Positions 52,766 to 61,080 of a stretch of DNA of 64,000 bases are shown here, in pieces; the stretch's first letter is position 1, and every line of letters begins with the position of its first letter. The DNA is taken from NCBI RefSeq assembly GCF_005925325.1, contig NZ_SRMP01000003.1, positions 501,210 to 565,209 of the forward strand, written 5' to 3'. The stretch comes from Pedobacter helvus. Its GTDB lineage: Bacteria > Bacteroidota > Bacteroidia > Sphingobacteriales > Sphingobacteriaceae. A program made the translations under genes and the position numbers. The notes below the pieces were generated by a model. The model saw only the letters and a list, made by a program, of their open reading frames with translations. It made no database searches and was not told the origin of the DNA.

Positions 52766-54646
52766 TTAATTATTATTGTTAGGTTGTTGATTACTTTGTG
52801 TTTTTCCCGTAAAATCTATTTCTACTTTAAATGGATTTAAGAAGTGGTCTAGCGCATGTGCAACCATTCTTCTTGATAATTGGCTTTCTGCCGTTAATCC
52901 CTTGAAGTTTTGTTGTTTCAAGAAATCGACAACTTGATCTGCACCCACCTCCTTTTGTCCAATAGCTTTGATTGCACCAGCCAAGAAGCTTGCGTTAACC
53001 AAGTTTCCAGAAGGATGTAGTTCAGCAAATGCTGGATAGAAAGACTTCAAGCCGTTCACTAGATCCCATTCGCTAACGGGTAGCTCTGGATAGAACCAAG
53101 TTTGGTTTGCCCACTTGTACGATAAGCCCGTTCCTTTTAAAATTCCCGTAGCTCCAATTTTTTGGATTACCTTGAAAGACGCATCTGTAGGTTTTACATC
53201 GATAAAAGGCATTAAATAGGCATTGCTTTCTAACAAAGCATTTTGCACCGCTCTAATGTTGATATTTGACGGATCGGTATTGCTTAATATTGCTGTTGCC
53301 GCCAAAGCTCCCGCTGCTTGCCCGATTCCTAAAACCACGGGTTGTAAGCGACTTGCACCAGCTACAATATTGGTTACGCTTACACTTTTCTCTGCAACAA
53401 TTAATCCTTCGACGTTTTTTGGTACTAATGCACCTAAGGGGATGTTATAAGACGGTACTTTAATTTTTACGAAATCAATTTGTGGTGCATCTGGGTTTTT
53501 AAGGTGATGATGATCTATCGTATAATCTCCAACAGCAATACCAGTTCTATAAAGTGCTGTTTTTTGGGTATAAGGAGAAGTTACATCATTTAAAGTCAAA
53601 GTTACTTTTCCATCTAAACGACGAGACTCTCTATGGTAAGCAATCATTGGTAGACGATCTGCCGTTGGAAATTCATCATCGGCTATGCCTAGGTTTTTAA
53701 AGCCAAGTTTAGTTTGTAAATGATAGATGAAACGTAAGCTATGCAATTTTGCTTTTTCTAAGGCTGCTTTACGCTCTGTATCATTCATTTCAATGATATT
53801 CATGTAAATATCGTTACCACATTTTGGCCAGTTGATCATGTATTTCCCGTTTGGCAATTTGCCGTAGGTAATCATTTGGCTGCAATCTATTTTAGGTGTA
53901 TTGTCATGAGATGCTGGATCTTGAACATCGCAGCAGCAATCAAATTCACTTGGATCATATCCTACTGGTTTTTTGATGGTCTTGTTCGCATTAGCACCGA
54001 AATCCTTCAAAACAACCACATAAGTTAAATCTTGGATGATGTTATTGGCTTTTTCTGGAGCGAAACTTTCTCCAGTATCATAGCGGCTATCCATACCTAC
54101 ACGATAAGGGACTTTTAGTTTACCCATTACATCACCTAGCTCGGTAGCGTCAATTACAATTTTAGCTTCCACATTTTGTTTTTTGCCTTTATTGTTGATC
54201 TCCGCCTTCCATGTTTTTCCGTTTCTAGCAATATTGGTCAAATTACTTTTGTACCAAACGGTTAGGTTTGGATTTTGAGCCATTGTTTTTAAGGTCTTAT
54301 TGCCAAAAGATGGTTCGAAAAGGGTGTTACTTACCCATCCGGTTTCTACAGCCTTTGGACCACCATAATAATCATAAAGATGTTGTCTAAACTCGCCCCA
54401 CAAACCAGAAGGCATGTTGTGGTTACCATCTATCGCCGAAACTCCCGCAGAGGTAAGCATACCGCCTAACCACTCGGTTTCTTCGACCACCAATACTTTT
54501 ACACCCATTCGTGCAGATTGGATGGCAGCCGTTGTTCCGCTGGCACCGCCTCCAATAATTAATACATCTGTTTTTACTTGCGCCACCGCCTGATAACAAG
54601 TCAGCAAAGCACTAAAAACAAAGATTTTGGTAAATTTTATATTCAT
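52766..54646 (-). CDS. Secreted FAD-dependent oxidoreductase (FAD_oxidored type)
   Basis: A 626-residue protein with a signal peptide ending AVAQ. The Rossmann motif DVLIIGGGASGTTAAIQSARMGVKVLVVEE binds the FAD adenosine and is followed by WLGGMLTSAGVSAIDGNHNMPSGLWGEF, the FAD_oxidored family opening. A three-Cys run (FDCCCD) is unusual. A helical C-terminal part (WDLVNGLKSFYPAFAEL) may be a dimer or substrate domain. Proteins like this are frequent in Bacteroidetes PULs with an unknown reaction. It is the second gene of the operon. Confidence 0.85.
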   Translation of the reverse strand: MNIKFTKIFVFSALLTCYQAVAQVKTDVLIIGGGASGTTAAIQSARMGVKVLVVEETEWLGGMLTSAGVSAIDGNHNMPSGLWGEFRQHLYDYYGGPKAVETGWVSNTLFEPSFGNKTLKTMAQNPNLTVWYKSNLTNIARNGKTWKAEINNKGKKQNVEAKIVIDATELGDVMGKLKVPYRVGMDSRYDTGESFAPEKANNIIQDLTYVVVLKDFGANANKTIKKPVGYDPSEFDCCCDVQDPASHDNTPKIDCSQMITYGKLPNGKYMINWPKCGNDIYMNIIEMNDTERKAALEKAKLHSLRFIYHLQTKLGFKNLGIADDEFPTADRLPMIAYHRESRRLDGKVTLTLNDVTSPYTQKTALYRTGIAVGDYTIDHHHLKNPDAPQIDFVKIKVPSYNIPLGALVPKNVEGLIVAEKSVSVTNIVAGASRLQPVVLGIGQAAGALAATAILSNTDPSNINIRAVQNALLESNAYLMPFIDVKPTDASFKVIQKIGATGILKGTGLSYKWANQTWFYPELPVSEWDLVNGLKSFYPAFAELHPSGNLVNASFLAGAIKAIGQKEVGADQVVDFLKQQNFKGLTAESQLSRRMVAHALDHFLNPFKVEIDFTGKTQSNQQPNNNN

Positions 54647-54652
54647 ATTTGG

Positions 54653-55663
54653 TTATTTGCTTTTCAAAATCAGCGCAGTAATTACTGGTCTCTCTCCCGC
54701 TGCGTCTGAAGGTTTTACAGTATGGGTACCGTTTACGTAAAGCGCTGTAGACCCACCGCCATCTAGATTGATCGCACCAATACAGCCCATATCTTTCATT
54801 GCTTGAGCTAGCTCAGCTAAAGTCAATCCCGTACCGCCGTTGGTATTATTTCCTTCTACCGCGAGTACAATTACTTTGTTATTAGCCGTGTAGCCAATAG
54901 CAGACCTTGCCCTAGAGCTGTTGTTGTCGACGGCAATTAATTCCGCATCATCAGAAATATTGAGGTTACCATTTTTGATTAGCATTGGTGAACCCCCAAT
55001 GGCTGTGGTTACATTCCATATCGCACCACCCGATGGAAAAGTTGCACTTGGTACCGCCTGCGGAGCGCTATTCAGCAAGTTTGGAGATGGGGCGGGATAG
55101 TTATAAAGCGTCCCATTGCCGCTACCTACATGATAAACCCAGGTTACATCTGCAGTATGGTCTGCTTTTAATCCGAAAGCCGCCCTGGTTGGATAATAAG
55201 TGGTATTAGTTCCGTTATATGGCCTACTTAATGATTTGATATTAATAGCGTCAATAGTGCCATTGAACATGCTTAGGCTATAAGATGCATTGGTGCCGAA
55301 GAAACCAGCATTGATGCAAGCAAATTTTTGAGAGATTTCATCGCTATAAAAGTCACTGACTTTTTTATTCGTAGCAGAAGCTATAGGTTTCAACTCAATC
55401 AATTTAGGATCGAATACTACTGCATACATTACCGTAGTTTTGCTATTGATTGGCTTCTTATTTAAATACACCTGAATTCCAGTTGGAAAATCTTTCATTA
55501 AGTGTACAGCTTTCTTCCAATCTGAAGATAGCGCTGTTAAAGCGGCAGAGTCTACAGGCTTAATTTCCTGCTTCGGATGATAATCTCCCGTTTCGGACTT
55601 ATTGCAAGCATACATCGAAGTACTGACTGCAATGATTAAAAATTTAGAAATAAGCTTCTTCAT
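54653..55663 (-). CDS. Phosphodiester glycosidase (NAGPA-type) lipoprotein
   Basis: A 336-residue lipoprotein (SMYAC at residue 20). AINLDGGGSTALYVNG (about 300-313) is the motif of NAGPA, the enzyme that removes N-acetylglucosamine from phosphodiesters on lysosomal enzymes, and of related bacterial proteins. Further family segments are CINAGFFGTNASYSLSM, GGSPMLIKNGN and RSAIGYTANNKVIVLAVEG. It is expected to hydrolyse sugar-1-phosphodiesters in the periplasm. It is the first gene of the operon, 177 bases from the divergent ROK gene. Confidence 0.88.
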   Translation of the reverse strand: MKKLISKFLIIAVSTSMYACNKSETGDYHPKQEIKPVDSAALTALSSDWKKAVHLMKDFPTGIQVYLNKKPINSKTTVMYAVVFDPKLIELKPIASATNKKVSDFYSDEISQKFACINAGFFGTNASYSLSMFNGTIDAINIKSLSRPYNGTNTTYYPTRAAFGLKADHTADVTWVYHVGSGNGTLYNYPAPSPNLLNSAPQAVPSATFPSGGAIWNVTTAIGGSPMLIKNGNLNISDDAELIAVDNNSSRARSAIGYTANNKVIVLAVEGNNTNGGTGLTLAELAQAMKDMGCIGAINLDGGGSTALYVNGTHTVKPSDAAGERPVITALILKSK

Positions 55664-55695
55664 CAGCTTGTCTGGTTAGTTGTAATGTAAATATA

Positions 55696-55728
55696 GACAC
55701 TTTTTTAAAAAAATTAATAAGTTGTGTC
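55696..55728. promoter_or_regulatory. Candidate operator between the PUL operon and the ROK gene
   Basis: GACAC (55696-55700) and GTGTC (55724-55728) form an inverted pair separated by 23 AT-rich bases in the divergent intergenic region. ROK regulators bind inverted repeats close to such promoters, so this may be one, but the half-sites are short and no second copy was found upstream of the 60900 operon. Confidence 0.25.
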
Positions 55729-55840
55729 AATTTTTTAATTTTTAATTTTTTCAAACAGCTAGTTTATATATAAAATCTATTTGTTTGCTAGGTTAAACGA
55801 GATATTATTTTAATTTTGATTTTTAAAATTTCTTATAAAC

Positions 55841-57055
55841 ATGACCTTTTTTAACGAACTCGGTGACGAAAACATATCAGGGGTAGCCTATAAAAACATT
55901 ACCATTAAGAAAGCCATTGTGGCTTATTTTAGTAAGAATGGCAATTCTACGATCGCAGATTTGTGTGGCGAATTAGGTCTGAGTACGCCAAAAATCAATA
56001 ATGTATTAAATGATTTGATTGCCGAAGGTTTGGTAAAAGACTTTGGAAAATTGCAGTCTAGAGGTGGTAGAAAGCCAAATATCTATGGTTTAGTAATGGA
56101 ATCAGGATACTTTTTAGGGGTAGATGTAAAGAAATCACATATCAATATTGGTTTAACAGACCTACAGAAGAATTTAGTTCATGTTAAATCTAATATCCCA
56201 TACAGTTTAAACAACAACGAAGAGTCTCTAAATCAGCTATGTGAGCTTATTAATAATTTTATAAAAGAAGCTCCGGTTAAGAGAGAAAAAATATTAGGAG
56301 CTGGATTAAATTTATCTGGTAGGATCAACTACTCCACAGGTTATAGTTATAGTTTTTTCCATTTTAATGAGGAACCTTTAAGCCGAGTGATAGAGCGCAA
56401 TATTGGTTTACGTATTTTTCTTGAGAATGATTCAAGAGCAATGGCTTTTGGAGAGTTTTCTGCAGGCGTTGTACACGAAGAAGAAAACGTACTTTTCCTA
56501 AATATGGATTATGGTATGGGCGTAGGGATCATGATCAACAGTCAGCTTTATTATGGTAAATCTGGTTTTGCTGGTGAGTTTGGCCACATTCCATTTTTTA
56601 ACAATGAAATTCTGTGCAGTTGTGGCAAAAAAGGTTGTTTAGAAACTGAGGTTTCTGGCTGGGCTTTAGTTAGAAAGTTTAAAGAGAAATTGGCGGAAGG
56701 ATCGACATCTGTTTTATCTAGCATGTCGGCTGATGAAATTAAGTTGCATCACATTATAGAAGCTGCTATAAACGACGACGTTTTAGCTATAGAATTAGTT
56801 GCCGAGGTTGGAGAGAAGTTAGGGAAAGGTATTGCGGTACTCATTAATATCTTTAACCCCGAAATGGTAATTTTAGGGGGCAGTTTAGCAGAGACCGGGG
56901 AATACATCAGGCTACCTATAAAAAGTGCCTTGAATAAATATTCGCTTAGTTTGGTAAATAACGATACTCAATTAAAGATGTCGAAATTGGGAGAAAAAGC
57001 AGGAGTAGTCGGCGCTTGTTTGTTGGTAAGAAACCGACTACTTGGATTGGTTTAG
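55841..57055 (+). CDS. ROK-family transcriptional regulator
   Basis: A 404-residue NagC/Mlc-like regulator. The winged HTH is at 15-85 (VAYFSKNGNSTIADLCGELGLSTPKINNVLNDLIAEGLV). The ROK domain has GYFLGVDVKKSHINIG, the sugar-site ENDSRAMAFGEF, GHIPFF and the zinc site CSCGKKGCLE. It probably senses an amino sugar or its phosphate and represses the divergent PUL operon. Its stop overlaps that of the convergent GH20 gene by 4 bases. Not every ROK protein with an HTH binds a sugar, so the ligand is inference. Confidence 0.92.
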   Translation: MTFFNELGDENISGVAYKNITIKKAIVAYFSKNGNSTIADLCGELGLSTPKINNVLNDLIAEGLVKDFGKLQSRGGRKPNIYGLVMESGYFLGVDVKKSHINIGLTDLQKNLVHVKSNIPYSLNNNEESLNQLCELINNFIKEAPVKREKILGAGLNLSGRINYSTGYSYSFFHFNEEPLSRVIERNIGLRIFLENDSRAMAFGEFSAGVVHEEENVLFLNMDYGMGVGIMINSQLYYGKSGFAGEFGHIPFFNNEILCSCGKKGCLETEVSGWALVRKFKEKLAEGSTSVLSSMSADEIKLHHIIEAAINDDVLAIELVAEVGEKLGKGIAVLINIFNPEMVILGGSLAETGEYIRLPIKSALNKYSLSLVNNDTQLKMSKLGEKAGVVGACLLVRNRLLGLV

Positions 57056-58902
57056 AGTTTTGCTCTTTTCTTTAATTCAATAATTGGCAGTTTTACTATC
57101 CTACTTTTTTGCGTATTGTCGCGATAGCTTACCATGCTGATATTTTTTGCTCCTTTTGGGATGGCAATGGCCTTTCCTTCATATTTTGGGTAAAATTGAT
57201 CTGGATCGGTATCATCAAAAGCGTAATGCACATCAATATCTGGTACTTCTGTATTGATATCTAAAACAACGTCGCCATTGTTGGCTTTTTTTGCGCTAAC
57301 CATCGGATCGTAAAAGTAATTGCTATACTTTGTGCTATCCAAATCTAACAGAGGCAAATGTGCTTCTACTTTTTTAAGAAAAACGGGCCAGCTCGATTTT
57401 GCAGCACTAGACCATAAATTCTCAGCTAATGTAAATCCTCTAGGCCAAGTCATGAACTGTAGTTTACGCTCATTCGGAACCTGTTCTGTCCATAAACTTC
57501 CTTGTCCACCAATTACGTTTTTAACGTTTATACCTTCTGGCAGCGGATTAAAGTTGTAACTGTTGCTCAATCGGTTTACTGTAAAAGGCGCATTCTCCAA
57601 GAATGGATCTCCTTGATAGAAATCCAGATAGGTTAAGAAAGCTGGCGTTAGAATTACTTTTTGGCCCGCATTGGAAGATTTTATAGCACCTTTTTCATCT
57701 TTCCAGCTCATTTGTACAATGTCCGTATCTAAACCTTTTTCTAACGTTTCGTACCATCCTATTGGCGTTTTTCCTTTGGCTTTAACCATCTTAGCAACAC
57801 GATTAACGAAATAACTCTGTAGCTCATCTACATTTTTAAGCCCTTCGCTGGCTATTCTAGCTTGACAAACTTTGCAGTTGCTCCAGTAATTTCTAGTGAC
57901 TTCGTCGCCACCAATATGGATATATTTAGACGGAAAAATAGCTGCAATCTCGGTAATGATTTGATCGATTTTAGTATAAGTAGAATCGTTGCCTACACAA
58001 ACCACATTGGTTCTTTTGGCGTTCCATGGGTCGCCAGCTAAAACTTGTTGGGGTGTTTTGGTACAAGAAACCTCTGGATACGAAGCCACAAAAGCTAAAC
58101 TATGTCCTGGTAAATCGATCTCTGGTACGATGTCTACGAATCGCTGTTTAGCGTAGTTCACCAGATCTTTAATATCTTCTTGTGAGTAAAAACCACCATA
58201 AGTTGCTGCTTCTCCAGGTTCTGGTGCAGGCATTCCGCTCCAATAGCCAGTTCTCGGCACTCGCCAAGCACCAACACTGGTTAACTTTGGCAGTTGTTTA
58301 ATCTCCACTCTCCAACCTTGATTATCCGTTAAGTGAAGATGTAGCACATTAAACTTATATTTCGCCATTTGGTTGATGTATCTTTTCAGCACATCCTTAT
58401 CAAAAAAATGTCTGCTCACATCTATCATTAAACCTCTCCAAGCAAACTTTGGCTCATCTTTGATACTCACTTCGGGAATGATACTGTTATTTGCATTTAA
58501 GTTCAATCGTATCAACTGCATCAAAGTTTGCCAGCCATAAAACCATCCAGCAGGTTGCGATGCGTTAATCGTAATTTTATTTTTTGCTACCACCAGCTCA
58601 TAACCTTCTTTTGCTAATCCAGGTTGTAAAGAAAAGGAAATTTTGTTTTTTTCAGCAGTGCTAGCACTTCCCTTTGGCTTCGTTTTCAGTACACTAGAAA
58701 GCTGGTCTTTGAAATGATTGATCAGCTCTAAGTGTTCCTTATCCTTTGGTAAGACGATATTCGTTTGTTGATCTAGTTTAAAAGATGACTTGCCAACAAT
58801 TAATTGAGAAGGTTGAGGAATTAAAGCGAGTTTAGTTTCTTCTTGTGCAAAAACTGATGCTGATAGGAAAAGAAGAAAAAGCGTTTTAAATAAAAATTTC
58901 AT
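57052..58902 (-). CDS. Beta-N-acetylhexosaminidase, GH20
   Basis: Removes terminal GlcNAc or GalNAc by substrate-assisted catalysis. Start chosen at the ATG at 58900-58902 (MKFLFKTLFLLFLSASVFAQ), giving a clean signal peptide and 616 residues; the longer frame overlaps the upstream gene. Domains: an N-terminal GH20b domain (30-145), then the barrel with FAWRGLMIDVSRHFFDKDVLKRYINQM, HLTDNQGWRVEIKQ, and catalytic Asp-Glu in HIGGDEVTRNYW (about 330). A short C-terminal beta domain follows (ISMVSYRDNTQKS). In the transcript with the esterase and the unknown secreted protein. Confidence 0.95.
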   Translation of the reverse strand: MKFLFKTLFLLFLSASVFAQEETKLALIPQPSQLIVGKSSFKLDQQTNIVLPKDKEHLELINHFKDQLSSVLKTKPKGSASTAEKNKISFSLQPGLAKEGYELVVAKNKITINASQPAGWFYGWQTLMQLIRLNLNANNSIIPEVSIKDEPKFAWRGLMIDVSRHFFDKDVLKRYINQMAKYKFNVLHLHLTDNQGWRVEIKQLPKLTSVGAWRVPRTGYWSGMPAPEPGEAATYGGFYSQEDIKDLVNYAKQRFVDIVPEIDLPGHSLAFVASYPEVSCTKTPQQVLAGDPWNAKRTNVVCVGNDSTYTKIDQIITEIAAIFPSKYIHIGGDEVTRNYWSNCKVCQARIASEGLKNVDELQSYFVNRVAKMVKAKGKTPIGWYETLEKGLDTDIVQMSWKDEKGAIKSSNAGQKVILTPAFLTYLDFYQGDPFLENAPFTVNRLSNSYNFNPLPEGINVKNVIGGQGSLWTEQVPNERKLQFMTWPRGFTLAENLWSSAAKSSWPVFLKKVEAHLPLLDLDSTKYSNYFYDPMVSAKKANNGDVVLDINTEVPDIDVHYAFDDTDPDQFYPKYEGKAIAIPKGAKNISMVSYRDNTQKSRIVKLPIIELKKRAKL

Positions 58903-58906
58903 GATG

Positions 58907-59707
58907 TTATTTTTTGAGATGTTCCGCAAAAAATTCAAAATGTCTCAAGATCGATTTACTCCAATAGCCGCCAGTATGACCTCCAGGTTGTGCAATATAA
59001 GTGGCTTTGATTTTAAGATCATCGCATTTTTGCCTAAACTGCCTACTGGTGATGTATAAATAATCTTCAGTACCGGTATCAAAAATCAAAGCTTTATCTA
59101 ATCCTTGTAATGCTTGCACATTGTTTACCGGCGAATAGTCATCGTAGGCTTTATTTTGATCATCGTAAGCGCCAATTAAATAAGCAATGGTGGTTTTTCT
59201 AAAAGCAGAATAACGAAGGTTCAAAACTCCCGAAGTACTTCCTGCGCCAGCAAATAAATGAGGATATTTTGTCATCATAAACATGGCGCCAAAACCACCC
59301 ATACTTGCACCGGTAATGAATACATTTTTGCTGTCGATCTTGTATTTTTGATTGATTGTTGGCATCAATTCTTCTAAAAAGAATTTTTCGTATTGTAGGC
59401 TGTCTTTATTTGGCGAATTGAGGTACCAACTTTTCTTCAATCCATCAGGGCAAACTACAATAAACTGATGTTGATTGGCTAATTTTTGCAAGTCGGCCAA
59501 TTTACTCCAACTTTTGTAATTGGCATTGTGGCCATGCAAAAGATAAACAACCGGGTATTTTTCTAAATTGTTTTGCTGAGGTTTAAAGACTAAAACCGAA
59601 TCTGTTTGTTTCAGGTTTTTCGGTGAAGGAATGGTTAAAAGATCTTGGGCATGTGTATGAAACGCACCCAAGATCAATATTAAAAAAAGTTGATAATTAA
59701 ATCTCAT
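58907..59707 (-). CDS. Secreted esterase, putative esterase (PF00756) family
   Basis: A 266-residue alpha/beta-hydrolase with a signal peptide ending THAQ. The oxyanion region VVYLLHGHNANYKSWSKLADL, nucleophile elbow GASMGGFGA (Ser about residue 135), Asp in FDTGTEDYL and His in QPGGHTGGYW give the full triad. The family includes feruloyl and acetyl-xylan esterases and S-formylglutathione hydrolase. In this cluster it should remove acyl groups from a glycan in the periplasm. It precedes GH20 by 4 bases. Confidence 0.9.
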   Translation of the reverse strand: MRFNYQLFLILILGAFHTHAQDLLTIPSPKNLKQTDSVLVFKPQQNNLEKYPVVYLLHGHNANYKSWSKLADLQKLANQHQFIVVCPDGLKKSWYLNSPNKDSLQYEKFFLEELMPTINQKYKIDSKNVFITGASMGGFGAMFMMTKYPHLFAGAGSTSGVLNLRYSAFRKTTIAYLIGAYDDQNKAYDDYSPVNNVQALQGLDKALIFDTGTEDYLYITSRQFRQKCDDLKIKATYIAQPGGHTGGYWSKSILRHFEFFAEHLKK

Positions 59708-59709
59708 GG

Positions 59710-60900
59710 TTATGGATTTAAATCAACAGGAACTAAAATTAACGGTGTTGGTAAACAAGATGCACCTGGAGGTGAATAGGTTAATTTAATGGTTTGCTCC
59801 TCTCCGTTTGCAGCGGGTTTAAATACTTGAATTAATACCGCTTCTGGAGCCGCCTTGGTTACTAATTGATCTTTAGGTAACTGAATAATTCCTTCTTTGA
59901 ATTTACCTTCGCTTACTTTCATAGCAGCCGCCATGCCACTGCACCATTGGTTATCTGCCGAACGAGAATTCCAGGTAATTAAAGCTAATCCTTTACCATC
60001 GGTACTTTTCCATTTTAGCTCTACATCATAGATTACACCATAATTTCCAGCCAATTTCGCTTGATGTCCGGTGGTTCCTTCTCTGCCAATAATCCATGGA
60101 TCGTTAACACCATCAGCAATCACTAGTGAAGACGTTCCGTTTTTAGTGTCGATAACTGTAGTGTTGTTTATGTGATAATTGCTCACGCCGTAAAGACCTC
60201 TGCCTGCACCGCTTTTAGTTTTTGGAGGAAGTACATTCGTAATTCTTTTCAGCGCATCTTTTCCGCTGGTTTTCAAATCGGTTTGTAATACGGTAATTTC
60301 AGCAGGCTGATCTACCAAAAACTCATAAAACCCATGAACAAGTTCATCGTATTTCACCACATATTGCTCTAGTTTTTCATCAATAGGAACAGCATCACCA
60401 GGTTTTACTATACGAACTTCTTCGCTAGGTTGTGCTGCTAAAAACGAAGCTAATCCTTCTTTTCCTAACTTGAAATAATTAGTGCTTGGTGCCTGAGACA
60501 CATACTTTAACATTTTGATACGCATGGGAGCTTTACCCGTATTTTTAATCATTGCGATGATTTTACAGTCAATTTGTTTAGGCTCCTTTACGCCATTTAC
60601 ATTGTATAAATAAAAGCGAACTGCTCCCGGAACAACACTTTCCTTTAAAGCAATAGCCTCTGGAACACGGATATATTCAGGATCGTCAGAAATGATATAC
60701 TGTGGTCCCGGAGTAGGATATTTTTGAAAAGGAATTTGAGCGGTTTTCTCCGTTAAAAAGCCTTCGAGCTTTACGATAGCACCTTGACCAGCCTTTAATA
60801 ATTCTTGATTTTGAGCTTTTGTTAACTGTTGTGCATAGGTGTTTATCCCAAAAATAGATACACCAGCTAGTAAAAAAGCTGTTTTGTTCAGTTTCATCAT
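59710..60900 (-). CDS. Secreted protein of unknown family, 396 aa
   Basis: A signal peptide ends INTYAQ (about 23). The mature protein is beta-rich. A C-terminal half of two segments (LVIADGVNDPWIIGREG, LKWKSTDGKGLALITWNSRSADNQWCSGMAAAMKV, LTYSPPGASCLPTPLILVPVDL) could be a galactose-binding-like or jelly-roll domain. Two cysteines could bond. I do not recognise the family. It is the first gene of the transcript with the esterase and GH20, 2 bases ahead of the esterase, so it probably acts on or binds the same glycan. Confidence 0.75.
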   Translation of the reverse strand: MMKLNKTAFLLAGVSIFGINTYAQQLTKAQNQELLKAGQGAIVKLEGFLTEKTAQIPFQKYPTPGPQYIISDDPEYIRVPEAIALKESVVPGAVRFYLYNVNGVKEPKQIDCKIIAMIKNTGKAPMRIKMLKYVSQAPSTNYFKLGKEGLASFLAAQPSEEVRIVKPGDAVPIDEKLEQYVVKYDELVHGFYEFLVDQPAEITVLQTDLKTSGKDALKRITNVLPPKTKSGAGRGLYGVSNYHINNTTVIDTKNGTSSLVIADGVNDPWIIGREGTTGHQAKLAGNYGVIYDVELKWKSTDGKGLALITWNSRSADNQWCSGMAAAMKVSEGKFKEGIIQLPKDQLVTKAAPEAVLIQVFKPAANGEEQTIKLTYSPPGASCLPTPLILVPVDLNP

Positions 60901-61019
60901 TTGATTAGGTTTTCATTTGTTAATAAAGTGAAGATAACTGAATTAATCAATAATTAAAAAAATTTAATAACTAAATATTTATTAAATAAAATTATTACAA
61001 ATTAGATGTGGCAAAAATA

Positions 61020-61043
61020 AAGCCCCGAGTTACCTCGGGGCTT
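61020..61043 (-). terminator. Terminator of the DUF4920 gene
   Basis: A 10-bp stem (AAGCCCCGAG/CTCGGGGCTT) with a 4-base loop lies 38 bases beyond the stop at 61081. The minus-strand RNA ends in a U-rich run from the preceding ATAAA stretch. It insulates the 60900 operon from the DUF4920 gene. Between it and 60900 the spacer is AT-rich and holds no other clear signal. Confidence 0.85.
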
Positions 61044-61080
61044 TTCAATCAATCAATATTAAAAAGGAGAACCTTTCTAA

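Noticed and set aside
58903..58938. Longer GH20 start at 58938
   Set aside because: It would overlap the upstream esterase gene; the ATG at 58900-58902 opens a standard signal peptide with a 4-base gap.
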